From CALMRE01 sp964412895 (lineage in GTDB: Bacteria; UBP6; UBA1177; JAKLFG01): a DNA stretch of 20,004 bases. Position numbers and translations under genes: made by a program. The notes below the pieces were generated by a model, which saw nothing but the letters and a program-made list of their open reading frames with translations, was not told the origin of the DNA and made no database searches. Location of the stretch: contig CAYPQK010000062.1 of the NCBI GenBank assembly GCA_964412895.1, positions 1-20,004 on the forward strand. Direction: 5' to 3'. Positions 1 to 6,788 of the stretch are shown here, in pieces (position 1 is the first letter of the stretch; each line of letters begins with the position of its first letter).

Positions 1-1296
1 TACAAACGGTTCCTCGACGACAGCAAGACCGAACGCGAAGCGGTCGCCACCATCGGCCGTATCGCCCGTCGGAGCGGCTACCGTCCCATCGGCGAAGCGA
101 CGAAAAAGGATACCAAGCTGTTCCTCAACTTCCACGGCGTCTCGTGCGTGCTCGCCTCCATCGCCGATCCGAAGAAGTTCGCGCAGGGCTTCCTCATGGT
201 CGGCGCCCATATCGACACCCCGCGGCTCGATCTCAAGGGCTTCCCGCTCTACGAGGCCGAGGACATGGCCTATATGAAGACCCACTACTACGGCGGCATC
301 AAGAAATACCAGTGGGTCACCCGGCCGCTGGCGATGCACGGCGTGGTGGTGCTGGAGAACGGCAAGAAGGTCGAGGTGATGATCGGCGAAGAGACCGACG
401 AACCGGTATTCACGATCAACGATCTCCTGCCGCACCTCGCGCAGGATCAAATGGAAAAGAACGCCCGCAAGGTGATCGAGGGGGAAAACCTCAATATCCT
501 CGTCGGCTCGATCCCCTACAACTTCAAACCCGAAGCGAACGCGATAAAGGTCAACATCCTCAAGATGCTCCACGATAAGTACGGCTTCGCGGAACAGGAT
601 TTCGTGAGCGCCGAGCTCCAGCTCGTCCCGGCGGGCGCCGCGCGCGATGTCGGGCTCGACCGCTCGTTCATCGGCTCGCACGGACAGGACGACCGCATCT
701 GCGCCTTCGCCGGTATGCGGGCCATGCTCGATCTGCCCAAGAGCGACAAGAACATCGTCATGGTCTTTTTCGATAAAGAGGAGATCGGCTCGAAGGGCAA
801 CGCCGGCGCCAACTCCAATCTGCTCGAACTCGCCGTCGCCGAGATACTCGAACATTTCGGCGTAACCGACTACGCGACGGTCCTCAAGGCGCTGCGCAAT
901 TCGAAGTTCCTTTCGGCCGATGTCAACGCCGGCATCGATCCCGAATGGACCGGCGTGACCGAGAAGATGAACTCGGCCAAGATCGGGTTCGGCGTCTGTC
1001 TGACCAAGTTCACCGGCTCGGGCGGCAAATCGAACTCCTCCGAGGCGCACGCCGAATTCGTCGCTGAGGTCCGCAAGGCCTTCAACAAAGACGGCGCGCT
1101 GTGGCAGGCGGCCGAACTGGGCAAGGTCGATCAGGGCGGCGGCGGCACCATCGCCATGTACATCGCCGAATACGGGATGGAGGTGCTCGATGTCGGCACC
1201 GCGCTCCTGTCGATGCACTCCCCGTTCGAGGTCGCCTCGAAAGCCGACCTCTACCACACCTACAAGGCCTACAAAGCCTTCTATAAGTACTGCTGA
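1..1296 (+). CDS. M18-family aminopeptidase (5' end outside window)
   Basis: This is a cytosolic dinuclear-metal aminopeptidase of family M18, which removes N-terminal residues from peptides. The frame is open from base 1, with 431 residues visible. Family members of this type are about 450-470 residues, so roughly 20-40 residues are missing upstream. Visible motifs, numbered from the first codon, are: the metal-ligand His and Asp of GAHIDTPRLDLK (H70, D72); the bridging Asp in SHGQDDR (about D230); the Glu pair in FFDKEEIGS (E260/E261); the Asp of LSADVNAG (D307); and the late His of LLSMHSPFE (H406). All expected ligands are present, so the enzyme should be active. The ATG of the nucleoside phosphorylase follows after 2 bases, pointing to an operon. 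The family call is firm; peptide specificity cannot be read from the sequence. Confidence 0.95.
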   Translation, partial: YKRFLDDSKTEREAVATIGRIARRSGYRPIGEATKKDTKLFLNFHGVSCVLASIADPKKFAQGFLMVGAHIDTPRLDLKGFPLYEAEDMAYMKTHYYGGIKKYQWVTRPLAMHGVVVLENGKKVEVMIGEETDEPVFTINDLLPHLAQDQMEKNARKVIEGENLNILVGSIPYNFKPEANAIKVNILKMLHDKYGFAEQDFVSAELQLVPAGAARDVGLDRSFIGSHGQDDRICAFAGMRAMLDLPKSDKNIVMVFFDKEEIGSKGNAGANSNLLELAVAEILEHFGVTDYATVLKALRNSKFLSADVNAGIDPEWTGVTEKMNSAKIGFGVCLTKFTGSGGKSNSSEAHAEFVAEVRKAFNKDGALWQAAELGKVDQGGGGTIAMYIAEYGMEVLDVGTALLSMHSPFEVASKADLYHTYKAYKAFYKYC

Positions 1297-1298
1297 AG

Positions 1299-2156
1299 AT
1301 GACGCACGCAGCGTTGGACCCCATCCGCGAGGCGGCTCAGTTCATCGGCGAGAAACTCGCCGCCGTTGGTCTCGAAAGCGGCCGGCTGGCGATAGTGCTC
1401 GGATCGGGACTCGGCAAATTCGCCGACTCGGTCGAGGTCCGCATGGCCATCCCCTACCGCGAGATCTCGAACTTCCCCGTATCGACCGTGGCGGGCCATT
1501 CGGGGCGCCTGCTCCTCGCCATTGAACCGAAAAGCGGCGAACCCTTCTGGGTCATGCAGGGCCGCGTCCACTACTACGAGAGCTACACCCCGGCGCAGGT
1601 GGTCTTCCCGCTCCGCGTCCTGCGTCTGCTGGGCGTTCAGACGATGCTCCTCACCAATGCGGCGGGCGGCATCCGGCGCGATCTCACCGCCGGATCGTTC
1701 ATGCTGCTGACCGACCATATCAACCTCATGGGAATGAACCCGCTCATCGGGCCGAACCTTGAAGAGCTGGGGACCCGCTTCCCCGACATGACCGATGCGT
1801 ACGATCCTTCACTGCGCCGCCGGATACACGACGCGGCCGCCGCGCAGGATATCCCCCTCGCCGACGGTATCTACGCGGGCCTTTCGGGCCCCACCTTCGA
1901 GACGCCGGCCGAGATACGGATGCTTGAGCGGCTCGGCGCCGACGCGGTCGGGATGTCGACCGTCCCCGAAACGATAGCGGCGCGGCACGCCGGGATGACG
2001 GTCGCGGCGGTATCGTTCATCGCCAACAAGGCGGCCGGCATCAGCGAAGGGAAACTCTCGCACGAAGAGGTCTTCGAGAACGCGTTGGCGGCCGAGGGGC
2101 GTTTCACCGCCCTCATGCTCGGCGCCGTTCATACGATACTGGAGGGCGATGCGTAA
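1299..2156 (+). CDS. punA: Purine nucleoside phosphorylase (trimeric, PNP-I type)
   Basis: This enzyme cleaves inosine, guanosine and their deoxy forms with phosphate to the free base and ribose-1-phosphate, in purine salvage. The protein has 285 residues, normal for the trimeric class. Visible motifs are the phosphate loop GSGLG (S36), GHSG (H67), the GRVHYYES segment (R89, H91, Y93), TNAAGG, and the purine site GPTFETPAE (E201) with GMSTVPE (M219) and SFIANKAAG (N243). The Glu/Asn pair is what gives the mammalian-like enzymes their 6-oxopurine preference. The ATG lies 2 bases after the peptidase stop, with only a weak GAAG-like site before it, so coupled translation is likely. Its last 8 bases overlap the cytidine deaminase start. 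The symbol punA follows usual bacterial naming. Confidence 0.95.
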   Translation: MTHAALDPIREAAQFIGEKLAAVGLESGRLAIVLGSGLGKFADSVEVRMAIPYREISNFPVSTVAGHSGRLLLAIEPKSGEPFWVMQGRVHYYESYTPAQVVFPLRVLRLLGVQTMLLTNAAGGIRRDLTAGSFMLLTDHINLMGMNPLIGPNLEELGTRFPDMTDAYDPSLRRRIHDAAAAQDIPLADGIYAGLSGPTFETPAEIRMLERLGADAVGMSTVPETIAARHAGMTVAAVSFIANKAAGISEGKLSHEEVFENALAAEGRFTALMLGAVHTILEGDA

Positions 2157-2562
2157 AGAACTGATACAGAAGGCGGTCGCCGTTGCTTTAAAAGCGCGCA
2201 AGCACGCCTATGCCCCCTACTCCGGCTTCATGGTCGGGGCGGCGGTCATCACCAAAAATGGGCGCATATTCCCCGGCGTCAATGTCGAGAACTCCTCCTT
2301 CGGCGCCACCGTCTGCGCCGAGCGGACCGCGCTGTTCTCGGCGATCACGGCGGGACAGGGCGACATTGCGGCGGTCGTCGTCGCGGCGGCTCTTGACGGC
2401 CATGCGGTGAACCCCTGCGGCATCTGCCGCCAGACGCTCGCCGACTTCAACCCGGATATGAAGGTCATCCTCGTGAACGCCGAGAGCGGAAAAATAGAAA
2501 AAGAAACAACCGTCGCGGCGCTGTTGCCCGACCGGTTCACCTTCGACAGTCCAAACCTATAA
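2149..2562 (+). CDS. cdd: Cytidine deaminase
   Basis: This enzyme deaminates cytidine and deoxycytidine to uridine and deoxyuridine in pyrimidine salvage. The protein has 137 residues, the length of the small homotetrameric zinc class (as in Bacillus). The zinc site is complete: C56 and the catalytic E58 in VCAERTALF, and C90 and C93 in NPCGICRQ. The substrate-binding segment NVENSSFGAT lies just before it. The start ATG sits inside the end of the phosphorylase gene (8-base overlap), preceded by GGAGGG in the preceding coding sequence. With the upstream phosphorylase it forms a nucleoside salvage pair, a common bacterial arrangement. Confidence 0.96.
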   Translation: MRKELIQKAVAVALKARKHAYAPYSGFMVGAAVITKNGRIFPGVNVENSSFGATVCAERTALFSAITAGQGDIAAVVVAAALDGHAVNPCGICRQTLADFNPDMKVILVNAESGKIEKETTVAALLPDRFTFDSPNL

Positions 2563-2584
2563 CCCATACCGGAGGTACTCACCC

Positions 2585-3856
2585 ATGTACGAGATCATCG
2601 AAGTAAGATCACGCGAGATCCTTGATTCACGCGGCAACCCCACCGTCGAGGTCGAGGTCGAACTCGAATCGGGCGACATCGGCATAGCGATGGTCCCGTC
2701 GGGAGCCAGCACCGGCGTCCACGAGGCGCTCGAACTGCGCGACAATGACAAGAAACGCTATCTCGGCAAAGGGGTCCTCGCGGCGGTCGAGAATGTCCAG
2801 AAGGCGGCCCCCGAGGTCATCGGCATATCGGCGCTCGAACAGCGGCTCATCGACATGACCCTCATCGAACTCGACGGCACCGACAATAAGGCCACCCTCG
2901 GCGCGAACGCCATCCTCGGCATCTCGATGGCCTCCGCCCGCGCCGCCTCCCACGCGCTGGGCCTGCCGCTCTTCCGCTATCTCGGCGGCGTCATCAGCGA
3001 CACCCTGCCGGTCCCGCTGTCGAACATACTCAACGGCGGCGCCCACGCCGACAACACCGTCGATATACAGGAATTCATGGTCGCCCCCATCGGCGCGAGC
3101 TCTTTCCGCGAAGCGATCCGCTGGAACGCCGAGGTGTTCCATACCCTCAAGAAGATACTGAAAGACAAAGGACTCGCAACCAATGTCGGCGACGAAGGGG
3201 GCTTCGCGCCGAACCTCAAGTCGGACGAAGAGGCGCTCGCGGTCATCGTCACGGCCATCGAGAAGGCGGGATTCAAGCCGGGGACCGATATCGTCCTCGC
3301 GCTCGATGTGGCGGCCAGCGGCATGTACGAGAACGGCGTCTACACCTTCCTTAAATCGAGCGGCGAGAAGAAGACGAGCGCCCAGATGGTCGATTTCTAC
3401 GAGAAACTGGTCAAGAACTTCCCCATCTTCTCCATCGAGGACGGCATGGCCGAAGACGACTGGGAAGGCTGGAAGATGCTCAACGACCGCCTCGGCGGCA
3501 CGACGCAGATCGTCGGCGACGACCTGTTCGTGACCAACATCGAGCGGCTCCAGCGCGGCATCACCGAAGGGAGCGCCAATTCCATCCTCATCAAGCTCAA
3601 TCAGATCGGCACGGTCACCGAGACGCTCGACACCATCGCCCACGCACACCGCAGCGGCTACACTACCATCATCTCCCACCGCTCGGGCGAGACCGAGGAC
3701 ACCTTCATTGCCGACCTCGCCGTCGCGGTGAACGCCGGCCAGATAAAGACCGGATCGCTCTGCCGCAGTGAGCGGATCGCGAAGTACAACCAGCTTCTGC
3801 GCATCGAGGAATTCCTCGGCGACATGGCCTTCTATCCGGGCGACAGCATCCGGTAA
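2585..3856 (+). CDS. eno: Enolase (phosphopyruvate hydratase)
   Basis: Enolase interconverts 2-phosphoglycerate and phosphoenolpyruvate in glycolysis. The protein has 423 residues, close to the usual 420-435. Catalytic residues can all be placed: the mobile loop SGAST (39-43), H154 in GGAHADN, E163, the acid/base E204 in GDEGGFAPN, Mg ligands D241, E285 (SIEDG) and D312 (GDDLF), the general base K337 in LIKLNQIG, the SHRSGET loop (H365, R366, S367) and K388 in IKTGSL. A GGAGG site at 2571-2575 precedes the ATG by 9 bases. The gene follows the deaminase by 22 bases and precedes the cyclase by 24, so it probably lies in the same transcript. At least six isoleucines use ATA, unusual for a normally highly expressed gene in GC-rich DNA. 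Confidence 0.98.
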   Translation: MYEIIEVRSREILDSRGNPTVEVEVELESGDIGIAMVPSGASTGVHEALELRDNDKKRYLGKGVLAAVENVQKAAPEVIGISALEQRLIDMTLIELDGTDNKATLGANAILGISMASARAASHALGLPLFRYLGGVISDTLPVPLSNILNGGAHADNTVDIQEFMVAPIGASSFREAIRWNAEVFHTLKKILKDKGLATNVGDEGGFAPNLKSDEEALAVIVTAIEKAGFKPGTDIVLALDVAASGMYENGVYTFLKSSGEKKTSAQMVDFYEKLVKNFPIFSIEDGMAEDDWEGWKMLNDRLGGTTQIVGDDLFVTNIERLQRGITEGSANSILIKLNQIGTVTETLDTIAHAHRSGYTTIISHRSGETEDTFIADLAVAVNAGQIKTGSLCRSERIAKYNQLLRIEEFLGDMAFYPGDSIR

Positions 3857-3859
3857 TAT

Positions 3860-3878
3860 CCTCCGGGAGGGGAACCCC
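3860..3878 (+). promoter_or_regulatory. Cyclase ribosome-binding site within self-complementary sequence
   Basis: The Shine-Dalgarno stretch GGGAGGGG (3865-3872) is flanked on the left by CCTCC (3860-3864) and on the right by CCCC (3875-3878), just before the ATG at 3881. Either flank can pair with it: CCTC with GAGG, or GGGG with CCCC across AA. These are seen directly. That folding limits translation of the cyclase is inference; the stems are short and the loops tight. Confidence 0.3.
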
Positions 3879-3880
3879 AT

Positions 3881-6067
3881 ATGAGTCAACCATCAACACC
3901 GAACACGGGGAAACCGTCGGCCAAAAAACCGGCCGACAAGGGTTTCGGCATCGTCCGCGCCGTCGCGCTGGGCGCCTTCGTCATCTTCGCGGCCTTCTTC
4001 CTCCACTTCGCCGCGAAGCCGGAGGGGAGCCGCAATATGTACATGCTCGAGATGCTTCTCTACGACGCGCAGGTCAAGATGCTGCCGGACGGGGAGGCGT
4101 CGACGAAGTTCGCCATCGCGGCGGCCGACAACAAGGCGCTCGAGAAATACGGCCGCTGGCCGTGGGACCGTAGCGTCATCGCCGATCTCATCGAAACGAT
4201 GATGCAGCGCGGCGCGAAGGGGGTTATCTTCGATATGACCTTCTCCGAACGGGTCAACCGCGACCTCGAGGCGAAGATAGCGACGCTCGACCCGGCGTGG
4301 GTATCGGGCGACAACAAACTCACGGCGACGCTCGACAAGTACGGCCGTAAGGTGGTGCTCGGCTCCATCCTGCAACCGCCCGTCGAGGTGACCGATCCGG
4401 CATCGGCCGAGGCGGCCATCAAGATCGCGCAGACCAAGTCGAACTTCATGCTCAAGCCCGCCGAGGCGGCGGCGGCGGGAAATCCGCCCGTGCTCCACAG
4501 CTACGCGGGACTGGTCCTGCCGCTCACCGAATTCGTCGGGACCGGCGCCGATCTCGCCTTCTTCAACACCGTTCCCGACCTCGACGGTCCCATCCGCAAC
4601 TACCTGCTCATCGGCTCGGTGCGGCAGGGCGCAGAGGAATGGGTGCTCCTGCCGTCGCTCGCGCTCGCCGCGACGCAGATCTACTTCGACAAGGTGGCGA
4701 AGGTCACTTATTCCACCAACGGCGTCGAGGCGGTGAGCGTCGGCGATCTGACCATCCCGACGAACTACGACGGCATCACCCTCATCAACTACTACGCGAA
4801 GAGCGACAAGTTCCACACCTTCTCCATCGCCGACATGGCCTCCGCCGATGTCAAGGACAAGGTGGTCTTCGTCGCCAACACGGCGCTCGGCACTTGGGAT
4901 CAGCGGGTCACGCCGCTTGAGGAATTCATTCCCGGCATCTTCGTCCACGCCGCGATGATGAACAACATCCTCGAAGGGCGCTTCATCACCGCACCGGCGT
5001 GGTCATACTTCATCTCGTTCCTTTTTGTCCTCATCCCGCTCTTCTTCATTCGGTTCCTCTTCCACCGCGTTCCGCTCTGGCAGGGGATCACCGGCACCGC
5101 AATCTATTCGGTCGCTTTTTTTCTCTTCGGCTACTTCGCCCACAAGTCGGGCGTGCTCGTCTACATGGCGACGCCGCTCCTCTTCCTGTGGTTCCTGACA
5201 CTCGTGGTCTACATCGGCAAATACTTCTTCGTCGACAAGCAGTCCTCCTTCATGCGCAACGCCTTCTCGAAGTACCTCGACCCGAAACTGCTCTCCCAGC
5301 TCACCGGCGACCCCGATCAGATACAGCTCTACGGCCGGAAAAAAGAGATAGTCGCCCTCTTCTCCGATATCGTCGGCTTCACGACCCTCTCCGAATCGAT
5401 GCCGCCCGAGGACCTCATCAAGGCGATAAACCGCCTCTTCACCCCGGCGACCGCCGCGGTGCTCGAACACAGCGGCTTCCTCGACAAGTACATGGGCGAC
5501 GCAATGATGGCGCTCTACGGCGCTCCCATCGAGATAGCCGACAAGGAAAAAGAGGCGTGCCGCTCGGCGGTCAAGATCATGGAGCGGATGGATATCGTCC
5601 GTGCCGAGTTCAAGATCGAGGGAAAACCCGATGTCCGGATGGGAGTCGGCGTCAACGCGGGCGACGCCATCGTCGGCAACATGGGCTCCGAGGAGCGGTT
5701 CAACTACTCGGCCATCGGCGACGCGGTCAACACGGCGTCGCGCATGGAAGGGCTCACGCGCCCCTACGGCGTCCGCATCATCGCATCGGAGAAGATCTTC
5801 GAACGGGCGCAGGACGAGTTCCTGTTCCGTTGGCTCGACACCGTGCAGGTGAAGGGGAAAAAGAAGGGCGTTCCCATCTTCGAACTGATGGGGGCGGCTC
5901 TCCGATGCGGGGATAGAGGAGAAACGGAAACTCAAGGAGCAGTACGAACCGGCGCTCACCGCGTTCGTCGCAGGCGACATGGCAGGGTGTCTCGCCGCGT
6001 GCGAGAAAAACACCTTCCCCGACGACAAGGCGTTCTGCTTCCTCAAGGAACGCGCCCTCGAACTTAA
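3881..6067 (+). CDS. CHASE2-domain class III adenylate cyclase, 3' end frameshifted
   Basis: A membrane-bound cyclase that makes cAMP from ATP, with an extracytoplasmic sensor. Order: a short basic cytoplasmic tail; TM helix about 24-44; a CHASE2 sensor about 50-370 (it includes YGRWPWDRS and GVIFDMTF); three TM helices about 373-450; then a class III catalytic domain about 485-670. Catalytic residues are intact: metal Asps D496 (LFSDIVGFT) and D540 (KYMGDAMMA), the adenine-selecting pair K537 and D614, and the transition-state residues N618 and R621 of DAVNTASR. This predicts an active adenylate, not guanylate, cyclase. After FELMG (residue 671) the frame turns into Arg-rich sequence ending at 6067. 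One extra G in the G5 run at 5890-5894 explains this; without it the frame reads on to a stop at 6114-6116, giving 744 residues. A strong GGGAGGGG precedes the ATG, and the gene closes the enolase operon. Confidence 0.92.
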   Translation: MSQPSTPNTGKPSAKKPADKGFGIVRAVALGAFVIFAAFFLHFAAKPEGSRNMYMLEMLLYDAQVKMLPDGEASTKFAIAAADNKALEKYGRWPWDRSVIADLIETMMQRGAKGVIFDMTFSERVNRDLEAKIATLDPAWVSGDNKLTATLDKYGRKVVLGSILQPPVEVTDPASAEAAIKIAQTKSNFMLKPAEAAAAGNPPVLHSYAGLVLPLTEFVGTGADLAFFNTVPDLDGPIRNYLLIGSVRQGAEEWVLLPSLALAATQIYFDKVAKVTYSTNGVEAVSVGDLTIPTNYDGITLINYYAKSDKFHTFSIADMASADVKDKVVFVANTALGTWDQRVTPLEEFIPGIFVHAAMMNNILEGRFITAPAWSYFISFLFVLIPLFFIRFLFHRVPLWQGITGTAIYSVAFFLFGYFAHKSGVLVYMATPLLFLWFLTLVVYIGKYFFVDKQSSFMRNAFSKYLDPKLLSQLTGDPDQIQLYGRKKEIVALFSDIVGFTTLSESMPPEDLIKAINRLFTPATAAVLEHSGFLDKYMGDAMMALYGAPIEIADKEKEACRSAVKIMERMDIVRAEFKIEGKPDVRMGVGVNAGDAIVGNMGSEERFNYSAIGDAVNTASRMEGLTRPYGVRIIASEKIFERAQDEFLFRWLDTVQVKGKKKGVPIFELMGAALRCGDRGETETQGAVRTGAHRVRRRRHGRVSRRVREKHLPRRQGVLLPQGTRPRT

Positions 6068-6116
6068 AGAGTCTGGCGAAGCCTACAACGGCATCTGGGA
6101 ATTCAAGTCGAAGTAG
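5890..6116 (+). other. Displaced C-terminal segment of the adenylate cyclase
   Basis: This is read one base over from the upstream cyclase frame. If one G of the run 5890-5894 is dropped, the protein continues ELMGRLSDAGIEEKRKL, then a helical stretch with YEPALTAFVAGD, and ends GIWEFKSK with a TAG at 6114-6116. That pattern (a tail with YEPALxAFxAGD and a closing W-E-x-x-x-K) is usual after the catalytic domain in class III cyclases of this type. The sequence in this frame is therefore real coding sequence. The cause may be a sequencing or assembly error, a true mutation, or slippage in the homopolymer. The catalytic domain itself lies upstream and is unaffected. Confidence 0.85.
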
Positions 6117-6119
6117 CTA

Positions 6120-6626
6120 TCACACCAGGTTGGTCGGTTGCGGCTGGGGCATCTCTTTCCCGATGGCGCGGAACCCGATGAACATCATGACCAGCGCGAA
6201 GACATGGAACCCGAAGCCGAACCAGTCCTGCACCATGAAATAGATGAACGAATCGAGTGTATATAGGAACATACCAACGAGGAATGCCCACCGCTTCCCC
6301 TGCGCCGCCTTCACTCCGAAAAAGATGAACAACCCCGCGAAGAACAGATCGAACGCCACCATCACCGCCATCCCTATGGTCCTCGCCATCCCGACCGCAT
6401 CACCAAATATCGCCATGAAGAGACCGTCGACGAACTGCGTGATACCCAGTCCCACGATAAAGGTCATCTCGCCGCCGAAGTTGGCGATGAGGGTGTTGAT
6501 GATCGAAAGCCCCGCGATCCAGTAGAACCAGCTCGCTCCCGACTTCACCTGCTGATTGGTGAGCGGCGGCCGCCCATCCGATATCACCGCATCCTGTGCG
6601 TTCGTCTGCTGCTGTTCGTTGATCAT
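6120..6626 (-). CDS. Small multi-spanning membrane protein, unknown function
   Basis: A 168-residue protein with a polar N-terminus (about 1-30, rich in Gln, Asn and Asp) and four or five hydrophobic segments at about 33-50, 54-72, 82-104, 112-131 and 137-154, then a short Pro/Gln tail. Recognisable stretches are KSGASWFYWIAGLS and AAQGKRWAFLVGMFLY. I recall similar unnamed membrane proteins in other bacteria but know no function. The start chosen is the ATG at 6626, because GGAGGGGAG sits directly before it; an upstream TTG at 6644 would place that site inside the gene. Its stop lies 3 bases from the convergent cyclase stop, so no terminator fits between them. It is transcribed away from the OPT transporter and has its own good promoter. 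Confidence 0.8.
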   Translation of the reverse strand: MINEQQQTNAQDAVISDGRPPLTNQQVKSGASWFYWIAGLSIINTLIANFGGEMTFIVGLGITQFVDGLFMAIFGDAVGMARTIGMAVMVAFDLFFAGLFIFFGVKAAQGKRWAFLVGMFLYTLDSFIYFMVQDWFGFGFHVFALVMMFIGFRAIGKEMPQPQPTNLV

Positions 6627-6655
6627 GTTGTTCTCCCCTCCCAAGTGGATGGCCG

Positions 6656-6684
6656 ATTATATCCTTCTTCAAAAATGAAATCAA
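6656..6684 (-). promoter_or_regulatory. Promoter of the small membrane protein gene
   Basis: On the minus strand, TTGATT (6679-6684) is followed by a 17-base spacer and a perfect TATAAT (6656-6661). The predicted start of transcription is near 6649, which gives a leader of about 23 bases carrying GGAGGGGAG before the ATG at 6626. This is a standard sigma-70-like layout, seen directly; activity is inferred. Confidence 0.6.
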
Positions 6685-6716
6685 AATCTTTTAGCCACCC
6701 CCGTCGCTCCTAATAA

Positions 6717-6744
6717 TTGACAAATCGGACCGGTACGGTATTCT
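6717..6744 (+). promoter_or_regulatory. Promoter of the OPT transporter gene
   Basis: A perfect TTGACA (6717-6722), a 16-base spacer and TATTCT (6739-6744) lie upstream of the transporter. The spacer ends in an ACCG-GTA-CGGT inverted repeat (6729-6739), a possible operator. The leader carries a small TGGTT/AACCA hairpin (6754-6758 and 6767-6771) and an AGGAGG site (6778-6783). The boxes are seen directly; function is inferred. Confidence 0.55.
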
Positions 6745-6788
6745 TCCGCATGCTGGTTTTCAGACCAACCAATCCATAGGAGGAACTC

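Noticed and set aside
2627..3889. Open frame of 420 codons on the - strand opposite enolase
   Set aside because: Enolase is unmistakable on the + strand; the antisense product has no motif or ribosome site.
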